Positions 17,275 to 26,936 of a stretch of 64,000 nt of DNA are shown here, in pieces. The translations under genes and the position numbers were made by a program. Source of the stretch: Gemmatimonadota bacterium (lineage in GTDB: Bacteria > Latescibacterota > UBA2968 > GCA-2709665); the NCBI GenBank assembly GCA_028874335.1, contig JAPPJY010000039.1:52549-116548 (forward strand), given 5' to 3'. Every line of letters begins with the position of its first letter. The stretch's first letter is position 1. The notes beneath the pieces were generated by a model that had not been told where the DNA came from, did not search any database, and was given only the letters and a program-made list of their open reading frames with translations.

Positions 17275-19055
17275 TGGCTCGGATGTTTCCACCCCACTAT
17301 GCAGAAGGCATCAAGAGCACGGGAGAGAAACGAATATTTGATCGTCTACGGCGTGATCCTGCTACGACTGATTGGATCTGCCTACACTCTCTCAATCTTG
17401 CAAGGCATGTGAAGCGAGTCTATGGCGAGATCGACTTTGTAGTTCTGGTTCCCAATGAAGGCATTTTCTGTCTGGAAATCAAATCGGGAAGAGTAGCTCG
17501 CCGTGAAGGTGTTTGGACCTATACTGACAGATACGGGGATATATCCACCAGCACGGTTGGTCCTTTCAAACAGGCCAGAGATGGCATGTTTTCTTTACTT
17601 GAATCTGTCCGAAAACACTTTGGTCGACAACATCAATTCACCAGACTCCTGTATGGTTTTGGGGTGATGTTCCCGCACATCTCCTTTTCTCAGTATGATC
17701 CTGAGATCGAATCTTGGCAGGTTTATGATAGGGATTCCGGTCGCCAACCGATAAGCAGGTATATTCTCAATCTTGCATCAAACACCCGGCGCAACGTCCA
17801 ATCCCAGGCCTGGTACAATGAACAGGGATCTCGCCCTTCGCGTTCAGATGTTCAGGAACTTCTGGATTTTCTGCGAGGCGATTTTGAGCGAGTCGTCAAA
17901 CCAGCTGATCTGCTGATTGACACAGAGGAGCAGATCCTTCGGCTCACCCAAGAGCAATATCGCTGCCTTGATCAGCTTCAGGACAATCCGCGATGTCTGT
18001 TCGACGGTGGTGCCGGGACTGGCAAAACGCTGCTTGCGCTTGAATTTGCCCATCGGGAAGCATCATCAGGCAAAAGGGTCTTGATAATTTGCTTCAATAA
18101 GCTGTTGGGACAATGGCTTGCTTCACAGATAGGGGGCACAGTTTCCCGGTCAATTGAAGTTGACTACTTTCACCACTTTCTGGATCGCATAATTGTCGGT
18201 TCGAGTGTTGGCGATGAATTTCGTAGAGCGAAACATACTGAAGAACAAGACTATCTCTTTGGTGAGCTGTATCCCCTGTTTGCGCTTGATGCCCTTTCTG
18301 AAGACGTAATTGAACCGTATGATACGCTTATCGTTGATGAAGGTCAGGATCTTATTCGTTCCGAGTATCTGGATGTCTTTGATGGCCTGCTAAAAGGCGG
18401 GCTTGCCGGTGGCACATGGGCGATTTTCTGCGACTTCTTTCACCAGACGATTTATGGAGAGATTGATGAAAATACAATGCTTTGTGAGCTTGAACGACGC
18501 TCGCAGCAATTTACACGATTTCACTTGCTTACCAATTGTCGGAACACTCGTCCAATTGGGGAGGAAGTCTCGATCATTTCAGGGTTTGCCATACCGCCGT
18601 TTTTGCCTGCCAACGTAGAAGGGGTGCCTGTAAATTACGGATTTTTTAGAGATGACGTTGAGCAGTGTAAACAGATAGACGAAATAATCAACCAACTTCG
18701 CGCTGAAGGTATAAAAAGCGAAGCCACAACGATTCTATCCCCAGCAACGTTTGAACACTCCTGTCTTTTCGAACGCGATCGTAGATCCTTTAAGGTCACA
18801 GACTTCTCCAGATCAGGATTGCAGAAACGCATTCGGAATGTTATCAGATTCTCGACGATTCACGCATTTAAGGGACTTGAGAGTTCTGTCATTATCATTG
18901 CGGATGTTTCTCGCCTGCTTGATGACCGTAATCGGGCACTATTGTATGTGGGGATGTCTCGCGCCAGGTACAGGTTATATGTTTTGATTTCTAATTCTGC
19001 GAGAGACGAATACCGAGAAGCAATTCGCAGAAGTCTCCAGAAAGGAACAAGATGA
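17274..19055 (+). CDS. NERD-domain nuclease fused to UvrD/Rep-type superfamily 1 helicase
   Basis: A 593-residue protein. Residues ~13-130 are a NERD (nuclease-related) domain with an intact PD-(D/E)XK-like set: Glu18, Asp54 in EIDFVVL, and Glu68-x-Lys70 in CLEIKSG. The rest is a superfamily 1 helicase: Walker A GGAGTGKT (Lys251), Walker B LIVDEGQDL, TNCRNT, STIHAFKGLESSVI and YVGMSRARYRLYV. The domain order matches standalone NERD helicases often found near defence genes. Its place between the DrmE-like gene and DrmA, overlapping both by 1-4 bases, makes it part of the operon. It could supply the nuclease activity that DrmC normally provides; this is inference. Confidence 0.85.
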   Translation: MARMFPPHYAEGIKSTGEKRIFDRLRRDPATTDWICLHSLNLARHVKRVYGEIDFVVLVPNEGIFCLEIKSGRVARREGVWTYTDRYGDISTSTVGPFKQARDGMFSLLESVRKHFGRQHQFTRLLYGFGVMFPHISFSQYDPEIESWQVYDRDSGRQPISRYILNLASNTRRNVQSQAWYNEQGSRPSRSDVQELLDFLRGDFERVVKPADLLIDTEEQILRLTQEQYRCLDQLQDNPRCLFDGGAGTGKTLLALEFAHREASSGKRVLIICFNKLLGQWLASQIGGTVSRSIEVDYFHHFLDRIIVGSSVGDEFRRAKHTEEQDYLFGELYPLFALDALSEDVIEPYDTLIVDEGQDLIRSEYLDVFDGLLKGGLAGGTWAIFCDFFHQTIYGEIDENTMLCELERRSQQFTRFHLLTNCRNTRPIGEEVSIISGFAIPPFLPANVEGVPVNYGFFRDDVEQCKQIDEIINQLRAEGIKSEATTILSPATFEHSCLFERDRRSFKVTDFSRSGLQKRIRNVIRFSTIHAFKGLESSVIIIADVSRLLDDRNRALLYVGMSRARYRLYVLISNSARDEYREAIRRSLQKGTR

Positions 19056-22000
19056 GAGACCAGATCATGGACTTTTTGCGTGCCGAATTAGTCGGCCCGG
19101 ATCCAGTTCCACCAGATGTCCAGAACAATGGTGAAGAAATCCTTGTCACCGATCCACCACGGTTGCGTTATGGTGCTGGTGTGCTTTTCCCACAGGGCGT
19201 GTCCGCGGAAAAGTCTGAAGATGTAGAAAGTACGGAAACGACGCAGTTTGAAGTAGAAATCGAAACAGGAGAAACGCAAATTGACGTTAAAGGAGACAAT
19301 GGGAATAACGAAACTATTGAGGACCAGAGTGCCGAAGAAATTACCTCATTGACCAATTCTTTTTTGCCTTCTGCAATTGGTTTCAGTTGTCTGGCTACTT
19401 TACCGAAAGCTGGCTTTAGCGTAGAAGTCAATGCCGGAACCTATCATGCGGAACCCCGGAAATACACAACGAAAAGTGGTGAAACGAGAACAGGTCGTCA
19501 GTTTCTTCGCACACCGCTTGAATGTGTCCTAGAAGTTCCTTCTTCCGAGCTCGATGGCGAGGACATTCAAATGTGGTCCGGGAATATAAGAGACAATAAG
19601 GGTGAAGACCTTAATCTTCAGGTTCGGATTTTCAGCAGGCCCCGACAGTCAGGAGATGATGACAGGCCCCGTCGTCTCTTAACTATAGCGTTAATCAACT
19701 GCCACGAATCACCGACTGGCCGGGCTGAAAATAGCAAGTGCTTTTTTCAAATCGAACTCAGGTTACGGGCTGCTGACCAGAGTGCTCCATTTCTTGAGTA
19801 TCCTGATCGAGAAGGCGAACCACTTGACCCGGAAGAGGATTCGTTGCGGCTTTTGTACCGTCATCGCAAGGCGTATGCGGTAGGCCATGGTTGTGCTGCT
19901 GACTGGAAAGAGGTAGGTGAAGGCCGTGCTGATATGATTAAGTCTGACATTATCCCAAGCTACGAGATCAAACCTATCGTTCCGACACGGTTTTCAGATC
20001 TTGATCTCAAAATGCATGATTTGAGCACACTTGGGGACGAAGCAGCCATAGATCCGATTCTTAACTCTCTGTGCGACAAATATCAGGTGTGGATAGATCA
20101 ACAGGAAGTCACTGTGTATAGTCAGGACTTTCCTCAGGAATCTCAAGATGTTGCATTGCACCATATTGATAACTGCCGCGAATGTTTACGCCGTATGCGT
20201 TCCGGTCTGGATCTGCTTAAGGCCAATTCAATGGTTATGCGTGCCTTTCGGCTTGCCAACCGTGCAATGTTGCTTCAGCAATTGCACTTCATTCTTCCTT
20301 TGCGAAACTGGCCGGATACAAGTCAAAAGAAAATCGATCCTGTAACGTGGCCTGATCCGGATAATCCGCCGTCTGAACGTGGTTCCTGGTATCCCTTTCA
20401 GATTGCGTTTATTCTCATGAACCTTCGTTCGATTGCTATACCCGAGGACAATGAACATGATATCGTGGATCTGATCTGGTTTCCTACAGGTGGTGGTAAG
20501 ACAGAAGCTTATCTTGGACTCACCGCATTTGTGATTTTCTTCCGACGCCTTCTCGATCCTGATGATGCAGGCACTACTGTGTTAATGCGTTACACTTTAA
20601 GGTTATTGACGACTCAACAATTCCAGCGTTCTGCATCGCTGATCTGTGCCTGCGAGATGATCAGACGTGAGTCAACTGAACTTGGATCGGATCCCATAAC
20701 TGTCGGTCTTTGGGTAGGTGGAAGTCTCACACCCAATAAGCGAAGTGATGCGGTAAGAGCCTTTAACAACCTCAGTCAAGGTACAACACGTGATAATCCG
20801 TTTATTGTTCTTCAATGTCCCTGGTGTGGTGCTCAGATGGGACCTGTAAATATAAAAAATCGGGTCCGGATTTTTGGGTATGAGAAAAAGCTCCGCCCGT
20901 CGACAGTGAAATTTAGATGTCATGATTCAGCCTGTGATTTCTGCGGGGAGTTACCATTGAAGGTTATTGATGAGGAAATCTATGAATCTCCACCAACACT
21001 GCTTATTGGGACCGTTGACAAATTTGCGCTATTGCCCTGGTTTCCGAATGCACGCGCTCTCTTTGGCATCAGAGACGGAGATAATGTCTCACCACCAAAC
21101 CTGATTATCCAGGATGAATTACACCTGATCTCTGGTCCATTGGGTTCAATGGTTGGCCATTATGAAACAGTCATTGAAGAACTATGCTCTCAAATAAAAG
21201 ATAACCATAAAATCAGGCCAAAAATCATCGCATCAACGGCGACCATTTCTCGTGCAAAAGACCAGGTCAAATCCCTGTATGCAAGGGAAGTGTTTCTCTT
21301 TCCTCCTCAGTGCTTGCGTGCTGGCGATTCGTTTTTTGCTGAGGAAGACGGCAGTTCGCCGGGCAGATTGTATGCTGGCGTTCATGCATCAGCGCTATCG
21401 TCGCACGTTACGGCGCAAGTGCGGGTAATTGCAGCCCTACTACAGGCCGTACTATCGGCTAACGTGTCCAGTGAAAATGATCGAGATCCTTACTGGACCT
21501 TGATAGAATACTTCAATAGTTTGCGGGAACTTGGTCACGCTGCTACGCTTATACGTGCTGACATTTACGGACATCTGAGCGCGATGTGGGGCCGCAAAAA
21601 AATCAAAAAGACTTGTACTATTGATGAACGAAGATTCATCAACCAGGTACTCGAATTAACCAGCCGTATTTCCAGCACAGAAATACCTGAATCCCTTCAA
21701 AAGCTGGAACTTGAGTACCCCTCACAGGATCAACCCGTAGACATTTGTCTCGCGACTAATATGATCTCCGTCGGTATTGACGTTCCCCGACTTGGTTTAA
21801 TGGCGGTAGTTGGACAGCCGAAGACCACTTCTGAATACATTCAGGCCACCAGCCGGGTAGGACGCCGGAAACGAGGTCCTGGCTTGGTTATCCCCATCTA
21901 CAACACTGGCAAACCCCGTGATCGCTCACATTATGAACATTTTCGGTCATTTCATGCGAGTATTTACCGCCATGTTGAACCAACCAGTGTGACTCCGTTT

Positions 22001-22411
22001 GCTGCTCCTGTTAGAGAGCGTGCTCTTCACGCCCTTCTGATCACACTCGTCCGGTATTGGGGTTCTTCTGATACAAGGGATCGACCTCAACCATTTCCTG
22101 ACGTCGGCCTATTAGAGAGTGTCCGTTCAGTCATTGGGGAACGTGTTTCAGATATCGATCCCGATGAACTTGATTTGACTCTTGACTATTTCGAAGAACT
22201 CACAAGTGAATGGCAGCGGATTCTTCCACCAGTTTATGGCAGTTTTGGTACATCCGGTCCCGAGATACCTTTGATGTATCCAGCCGGGTCTGAGCCCTTG
22301 GAAGATTGGATCGGACGTTCATGGCCTACGCCATCTTCAATGCGGAATGTAGATGCCACTTGCGAAGCAAATACCATCCGGCAGTATCCTGAATCAGATG
22401 AGGTAGATTAA
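19052..22411 (+). CDS. drmA: DrmA-like DISARM superfamily 2 helicase
   Basis: A 1119-residue protein with the DrmA layout: a long N-terminal region, then a helicase core with Walker A FPTGGGKTEAYLG (Lys483), a QDELHLI motif II (Asp688-Glu689), STATI motif III, and the C-terminal lobe with TNMISVGIDVPRLGLM and IQATSRVGRR. A Cys-rich insert (CPWCGAQ ... CHDSACDFCGE) may bind zinc. DrmA and DrmB form the DNA-binding core of DISARM that loads on phage DNA. The ATG at 19052 overlaps the NERD-helicase stop (ATGA), and DrmB starts 1 nt after its stop. Confidence 0.9.
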   Translation: MRDQIMDFLRAELVGPDPVPPDVQNNGEEILVTDPPRLRYGAGVLFPQGVSAEKSEDVESTETTQFEVEIETGETQIDVKGDNGNNETIEDQSAEEITSLTNSFLPSAIGFSCLATLPKAGFSVEVNAGTYHAEPRKYTTKSGETRTGRQFLRTPLECVLEVPSSELDGEDIQMWSGNIRDNKGEDLNLQVRIFSRPRQSGDDDRPRRLLTIALINCHESPTGRAENSKCFFQIELRLRAADQSAPFLEYPDREGEPLDPEEDSLRLLYRHRKAYAVGHGCAADWKEVGEGRADMIKSDIIPSYEIKPIVPTRFSDLDLKMHDLSTLGDEAAIDPILNSLCDKYQVWIDQQEVTVYSQDFPQESQDVALHHIDNCRECLRRMRSGLDLLKANSMVMRAFRLANRAMLLQQLHFILPLRNWPDTSQKKIDPVTWPDPDNPPSERGSWYPFQIAFILMNLRSIAIPEDNEHDIVDLIWFPTGGGKTEAYLGLTAFVIFFRRLLDPDDAGTTVLMRYTLRLLTTQQFQRSASLICACEMIRRESTELGSDPITVGLWVGGSLTPNKRSDAVRAFNNLSQGTTRDNPFIVLQCPWCGAQMGPVNIKNRVRIFGYEKKLRPSTVKFRCHDSACDFCGELPLKVIDEEIYESPPTLLIGTVDKFALLPWFPNARALFGIRDGDNVSPPNLIIQDELHLISGPLGSMVGHYETVIEELCSQIKDNHKIRPKIIASTATISRAKDQVKSLYAREVFLFPPQCLRAGDSFFAEEDGSSPGRLYAGVHASALSSHVTAQVRVIAALLQAVLSANVSSENDRDPYWTLIEYFNSLRELGHAATLIRADIYGHLSAMWGRKKIKKTCTIDERRFINQVLELTSRISSTEIPESLQKLELEYPSQDQPVDICLATNMISVGIDVPRLGLMAVVGQPKTTSEYIQATSRVGRRKRGPGLVIPIYNTGKPRDRSHYEHFRSFHASIYRHVEPTSVTPFAAPVRERALHALLITLVRYWGSSDTRDRPQPFPDVGLLESVRSVIGERVSDIDPDELDLTLDYFEELTSEWQRILPPVYGSFGTSGPEIPLMYPAGSEPLEDWIGRSWPTPSSMRNVDATCEANTIRQYPESDEVD

Positions 22412-22412
22412 T

Positions 22413-24272
22413 ATGAAGTCGATACGACGATCTCAACTCATTTCTCCCTGGGGAATCGGTAGCATGGTTGACTTTCCTGGTGATGAATCTTTGATGGTAT
22501 GTGGTCTTGATGCCTGGCCGTTTGCAAAACCAAACGAAGAATGCCCGGTAGAATTCAAGTTTGAAGAGGAACGTCTTCAGAAACGATTACGAGTCGACCA
22601 TTTTCGCTTGCCTCCTGACTATCGGAGACCTTCAGACAGAGTGCAGCATCCGAACCTGAAAATTCCTTTTGTTCGCTTTCCTCGATGGCACAATTGTCCT
22701 CGATGCGGCAACATGCAAGAACTTGCTCCCTTTGGCGGTCCGCAGCAGTGCAATGCCCCGAACTATGCCGAAGGTCTAAGCTGTGTTTCTATGAATCACC
22801 GAAGGCGGCCAGGATTGATACCTGTTCGTTTTGTGGCGGTTTGCGACCAGGGTCACATTCAGGATTTCCCTTTTATGGAGTGGGTCCATCGCAGCGATGT
22901 TTGTGCGCCTGATTGTAAGCTGCGCTTGCGTGCAGGAAGGAGTGCAGCAGGACTCTCCGGGATCACAATTCAGTGCTCCTGTGGTAAATCTCAATCGATG
23001 TCCGGTGCTTTCAATGAAGATGCATTGGAGAATGTGAATGTGTCATGCGGCGGATTGCGTCCCTGGCTAGGTGACATGACGCCCGAGTTGACAAAGTGTG
23101 GCAACAGACTTCAAACACTACAGCGTGGTGCATCTAATGTCTACTTTGCTCATGTCGCAAGTTCGATTTACCTGCCGCTATGGGGTGAGGAGAGTTCTCG
23201 ACGTGTCGTTGAGTTGCTGGAAGATCCAGAGATATGGCAGGTGCTTTCCAACGGTTTAGCAGATGGCAAGATTGACTTACAAAGGTGCGAGTTACTTTGC
23301 CAGTTTGGAAAGTGTAAAGGGGCCGACCCCCAAGAACTGGCCAAAGCAGCACAACGACGCCTTGATGGTGAAACGGTATCTGTCGAGGATGGTGAGCAAA
23401 CTGAGGAAAAATTCAGGCAAGCTGAATATGAGGCAATGACAACAGCTCGAGGCAGTGAACAAACAGACCTCTACATTGTCGCAAAAGGTCGGGCTGAATA
23501 TAATCCCCCTGTTCAAAACGCTTTTGCAGACATTATGTTGGTACGAAAATTACGGGAAACGCGTGCCTTTTACGGTTTCTCACGATGTTTGCCTGATGAT
23601 GGTAGAAGTTCCCAAAGACATATTGAAGATCTGCGGCTTAGTACTTCAATCAACTGGCTCCCCGCCATAATGGTCCGAGGCGAAGGTATATTCCTCAATC
23701 TGGATAAGGATAGATTAGCGACCTGGGAGCAGAATCCTGGTGTTGTTGAACGAATTACCAGACTGCGGAACGATTACAACGAAGTCCGGCAACACCGTGG
23801 GCAGAGCAAAAGGCAATTCTCCCCAAAATTCGTCCTGATTCACACGATGGCTCATCTGTTGATTAACCAGCTCTGTTTTGAGTGTGGCTATGGTAGTGCA
23901 TCGCTTCGTGAACGTATCTACTGTGATGAAGAAGATCCTTCCTGTTCAATGAGCGGGGTACTGATTTACACAGCATCAGGAGACTCTGAAGGAACTATGG
24001 GTGGTCTTGTCAGACAGGGAGAACCGAACAGGCTTGAACAAGCTTTGATCCGGGCGCTTCGGACCGCGCACTGGTGTTCATCTGATCCGACCTGTGTGGA
24101 GAGTAAAGGTCAAGGCCCTGATTCGTGCAACCTGGCTGCCTGTCATGCCTGTGCCCTTCTGCCTGAAACTTCCTGTGAGGAAGGCAACCGTCTGCTGGAC
24201 AGAGCGATGGTGGTTGGTTCACCTGAACGACCAGAGATGGGTTTTTTCTCTGAATTTCTACACGGCCTTTGA
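22413..24272 (+). CDS. drmB: DrmB-like DISARM protein (DUF1998)
   Basis: A 619-residue protein beginning MKSIRRSQLISPWGIGSMVDF, typical of DrmB. Cys pairs at CPRCGNMQ and later CSCGKS suggest zinc sites. The C-terminal DUF1998 region contains HTMAHLLINQ (His477) followed by CGYGSASLRERIYC and several more Cys residues (CNLAACHACALLPETSCEEG). DrmB is the partner of DrmA in all DISARM classes. In classical loci a phospholipase D-like drmC follows; here the operon ends, with a hairpin terminator at 24483 and a metabolic gene on the opposite strand. Confidence 0.9.
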   Translation: MKSIRRSQLISPWGIGSMVDFPGDESLMVCGLDAWPFAKPNEECPVEFKFEEERLQKRLRVDHFRLPPDYRRPSDRVQHPNLKIPFVRFPRWHNCPRCGNMQELAPFGGPQQCNAPNYAEGLSCVSMNHRRRPGLIPVRFVAVCDQGHIQDFPFMEWVHRSDVCAPDCKLRLRAGRSAAGLSGITIQCSCGKSQSMSGAFNEDALENVNVSCGGLRPWLGDMTPELTKCGNRLQTLQRGASNVYFAHVASSIYLPLWGEESSRRVVELLEDPEIWQVLSNGLADGKIDLQRCELLCQFGKCKGADPQELAKAAQRRLDGETVSVEDGEQTEEKFRQAEYEAMTTARGSEQTDLYIVAKGRAEYNPPVQNAFADIMLVRKLRETRAFYGFSRCLPDDGRSSQRHIEDLRLSTSINWLPAIMVRGEGIFLNLDKDRLATWEQNPGVVERITRLRNDYNEVRQHRGQSKRQFSPKFVLIHTMAHLLINQLCFECGYGSASLRERIYCDEEDPSCSMSGVLIYTASGDSEGTMGGLVRQGEPNRLEQALIRALRTAHWCSSDPTCVESKGQGPDSCNLAACHACALLPETSCEEGNRLLDRAMVVGSPERPEMGFFSEFLHGL

Positions 24273-24482
24273 TGAACAGATGTGACAAGTTTCCGGTGAG
24301 AAAGTAGGACCGAAAATGAGGTGTGTTGCTGTGGGCCCTTGATGGCTGGACTACGTGGCGCAAAACACCCAAGATAGCAATCGCGAATTTGAACCTCAAG
24401 TACGTAAATTCAGATTTAAATTGGGATATGATGAAGTAAAGACGTAGAGAGGCGGGGGTAATTGAATTCTACTTCAACAACA

Positions 24483-24511
24483 ACCCTCCCGCTGCAGGGC
24501 GGGCGGGTTTT
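24483..24511 (+). terminator. Rho-independent terminator after the DISARM-like operon
   Basis: ACCCTCCCGC and GCGGGCGGGT form a near-perfect 10-bp stem around a 6-nt loop, followed by TTTT. It lies 210 nt after the drmB stop and just before the convergent DUF1080 gene. Confidence 0.65.
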
Positions 24512-24524
24512 CTGTTCCGGGGTC

Positions 24525-25103
24525 TCAACGTCTTTCAATTTCCAGGTTGCGGAACCAGATCCGGCTGTCGTGGTCCTGAAGCCCGATGAACCCGGTTTCG
24601 GTCATTTCGCAGTATGCCCGGTTGAATTTGTTGGGGGTGCCGTCGGGGTTCCGTCCCGGGGTGGTCCAGCGGCTCAGGTCCATTTCGGTGACTCGTTCAC
24701 CGTTCAGATCAACCCGGATGTTGTCGTCCACGGCGCAGAGGACCATGTGATTCCATTCGCCCGCGGGTTTGCAGGCGTTGTGCGTGGGGGCATGGACATC
24801 ATACACGGCGCCGCAGCACTTGGCGGTTGCGGGGCTCCGGCCGTGCGTGTCCAGGATCTGGATTTCGATGCCGGTCTGCACGGGGTCGTCCAGATCGGTC
24901 CATCGGAAGAAGACGCCGCTGTTGGCGCCGGGCGGGTGCTTGAACTCGAGCGACAGCTCGAAATTCCTGAACAGGTCGTTCACATAATACAGGTATCCCC
25001 CTTTTTCCCCGGTGCAGTAGATACGACCTCGATCCACCGTCCAGCCGTCCGGATTGCCGGTGGCTGACCAGCCGTTGAGGGTTTCGCCGTCGAAGAGTTG
25101 CAT
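24525..25103 (-). CDS. DUF1080 (3-keto-disaccharide hydrolase-like) domain protein
   Basis: A 192-residue single-domain protein beginning MQLFDGETLNGW, the usual start of DUF1080. WTVDRGRIYCTG, NFELSLEFKHPPGANSGVFFR and GLQDHDSRIWFRNLEI are the conserved beta-jelly-roll strands. Some family members cleave 3-keto-glycosides; others act as carbohydrate-binding modules. Most are secreted, but this one has no signal peptide. Start 25103 is chosen because GAAGGGA precedes it at good distance; an in-frame ATG at 25118 overlaps that site. GC is high again, so the defence region ends before this gene. Confidence 0.85.
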   Translation of the reverse strand: MQLFDGETLNGWSATGNPDGWTVDRGRIYCTGEKGGYLYYVNDLFRNFELSLEFKHPPGANSGVFFRWTDLDDPVQTGIEIQILDTHGRSPATAKCCGAVYDVHAPTHNACKPAGEWNHMVLCAVDDNIRVDLNGERVTEMDLSRWTTPGRNPDGTPNKFNRAYCEMTETGFIGLQDHDSRIWFRNLEIERR

Positions 25104-25264
25104 GTTTTGTCCCTTCAATGATTGTGTTGTGGAAACCGGCAGCCACGGGGCCTATCCCGTCTGCCGGGGTCAACTGCCGGAGTACGGGAACCGTCGCCGG
25201 GCAATATCTGCCAAACCGGATGAAAATCAAAGCGAAAGTCACACTCGGCTGAGGAGGGATAAAG

Positions 25265-26566
25265 ATGGTAGGTCGACTTGCATGCGGGCTTTGTTTCCTT
25301 GTTCTCTTCCCGCCCGGCGTTCACGCCGACAACTGGCCGCAATGGCGCGGCCCGCAGCAGAACGGGGTGGGTTCGGCCACGAATCTACCTGTGTCCTGGA
25401 GTCTTGAAAAGAACATTATCTGGAAGGCTGAATTACCCTCGTGGAGCGGCAGCACGCCGATTGTCTGGAACGACCGCATTTTTCTGATGTCTCCGTCACC
25501 CGCGCAAAAGCCGGAGGAACGGGAGCCTGGCGGGCCGGAGATATTCATTGTATGCCTTTCCAGAAAGGACGGCAGTGAACGCTGGCGGCGCAAGTTGGAC
25601 GAAGGCAACGAACTCTGGCGCAAGCACAACGATACGTCGCCTTCGCCCGTTACGGACGGCGCGCACGTGTGGGCCGTTACGGGAAACGGCGTTGTAGCGT
25701 GCCTGAATATGGATGGCAAGGTCATGTGGTCGCGCGATATGCAACGGGACTACGGCGAATTCGGCCTCAACTTCGGTTACGCGTCTTCACCGATCCTGTA
25801 CGACGGCAAGCTCATCCTGCAGGTCCTTCACGGATCGTACACGGATGAACCGTCGTATATCGTTGCGCTGGACGCCGGGAGCGGTAAGGAAGTATGGCGC
25901 GAAACGCGTGCGACCGACGCCATAAGGGAGTCACCCGATTCGTACACAACACCCGCACTGTTGAATCAGGGAGGAAAGACTCAGATTGTCATTACGGGCG
26001 GGGATTGCGTGACGGGGCACGATCCGGCAACGGGACACGAAATTTGGCGGGCGAATGGATTGAACCCGGAACAGCGGGGGAACTATCGAATTGTGGGCTC
26101 TCCCGTGGTGGTCGACGGCATGATCTATGCGCCGACCCGGCGGCGTCCGCTGCTGGCCCTGGCGGCTGGAGGGACCGGCGATGTCTCCGGAAACGTGAAA
26201 TGGAAGTGGGAGGGCGCCGCCGCTCCGGATGTGCCCACACCGGTCTGTGACGGGAGGTACTTCTACATGGTTGACGATCGCGGCCTGGCGACGTGTCTGG
26301 ACGCGAAGACCGGCGCCGTTGTCTGGGGTCCCGAGAGAACGGCACAGGGCACAGTGAGCGCTTCGCCGCATCTCGCCGACGGCAAGCTGTTCCTCCTGAA
26401 CGAATATGCCGTAACGACCGTACTGGCCGCCGGCCCGAAGTTCGAAGTCCTCGCGACCAATGAACTGGACGATACGTACACACTCTCGTCTCCGGTGTCC
26501 TCCGGATCGCAGCTTTTTTTGCGGACGGCAACGCACCTGTACTGCATCGGGCACAAAAGTGATTAA
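25265..26566 (+). CDS. Secreted PQQ-like beta-propeller protein
   Basis: A 433-residue protein with an N-terminal signal peptide (hydrophobic residues 5-19, likely cut after VHA at ~22) followed by NWPQWRGPQQNGV, a hallmark of this family. Repeated blades with WxxxL, ALDAGSGKEVWR and LDAKTGAVVWG motifs mark a pyrrolo-quinoline-quinone-like propeller. Homologues in Planctomycetota-type genomes are usually described only as PQQ-binding-like; dehydrogenase activity is not implied. GGAGGG lies 6 nt before the ATG. It diverges from the DUF1080 gene. Confidence 0.88.
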   Translation: MVGRLACGLCFLVLFPPGVHADNWPQWRGPQQNGVGSATNLPVSWSLEKNIIWKAELPSWSGSTPIVWNDRIFLMSPSPAQKPEEREPGGPEIFIVCLSRKDGSERWRRKLDEGNELWRKHNDTSPSPVTDGAHVWAVTGNGVVACLNMDGKVMWSRDMQRDYGEFGLNFGYASSPILYDGKLILQVLHGSYTDEPSYIVALDAGSGKEVWRETRATDAIRESPDSYTTPALLNQGGKTQIVITGGDCVTGHDPATGHEIWRANGLNPEQRGNYRIVGSPVVVDGMIYAPTRRRPLLALAAGGTGDVSGNVKWKWEGAAAPDVPTPVCDGRYFYMVDDRGLATCLDAKTGAVVWGPERTAQGTVSASPHLADGKLFLLNEYAVTTVLAAGPKFEVLATNELDDTYTLSSPVSSGSQLFLRTATHLYCIGHKSD

Positions 26567-26635
26567 CCTCAATTCGAAAAAAAACTACAGTCAAATTTAC
26601 CACAAAAGGCATGAATGCGGGTAGAGGGTAGCCAA

Positions 26636-26766
26636 AAAGCGGAGAGACGGGAGCCGGTAGAGGGTAGAGATTACCTGCCTTGTGAGGCTTCTTTTCGTGC
26701 CGGAGGCAAGGAGGGATAAATTAACGGGCAAGGATATCTTCTCCCGTCTTACGTCTCCCGTCTACC
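26636..26766. repeat. Dispersed repeat D, copy 1
   Basis: A core containing ATTACCTGCCTTGT and GTGCCGGAGGCAAGGAGG is flanked by degenerate inverted copies of GGGAGACG/GGTAGAGGG (left) and CTCCCGTC/CGTCTCCC (right). A second copy lies at 42903-43052. No coding function. Confidence 0.75.
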
Positions 26767-26804
26767 CGCATCTGAGGGGCCGGGAGGAGAGGTTCCGAAC
26801 TTGT

Positions 26805-26905
26805 CCAGTGACCCGGTGTATCCTGGTAATCCGCCGTCTAATCGCCTTTATTAACCAGTACGTATTCGAATTTACGTTCACGAAGAATTACGAATCAGGG
26901 TTAAG
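26805..26905 (-). repeat. Dispersed repeat A-family, diverged partial copy
   Basis: About 100 bp that is the reverse complement of the first half of the repeat at 50446-50645, with roughly one change in six bases. Together with repeat D copy 1 it fills most of the 26567-27009 gap. The small plus-strand ORF here (26682-26933) is made of these two repeats and is not a gene. Confidence 0.75.
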
Positions 26906-26936
26906 AATTGGCGATCAGTGCGAATCCGGTTAGGCG

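Noticed and set aside
24462..25067. 201-codon plus-strand ORF
   Set aside because: Antisense to the DUF1080 gene and begins inside the terminator region.
26682..26933. 83-codon plus-strand ORF
   Set aside because: Composed of repeat D copy 1 and a repeat A fragment, not a gene.
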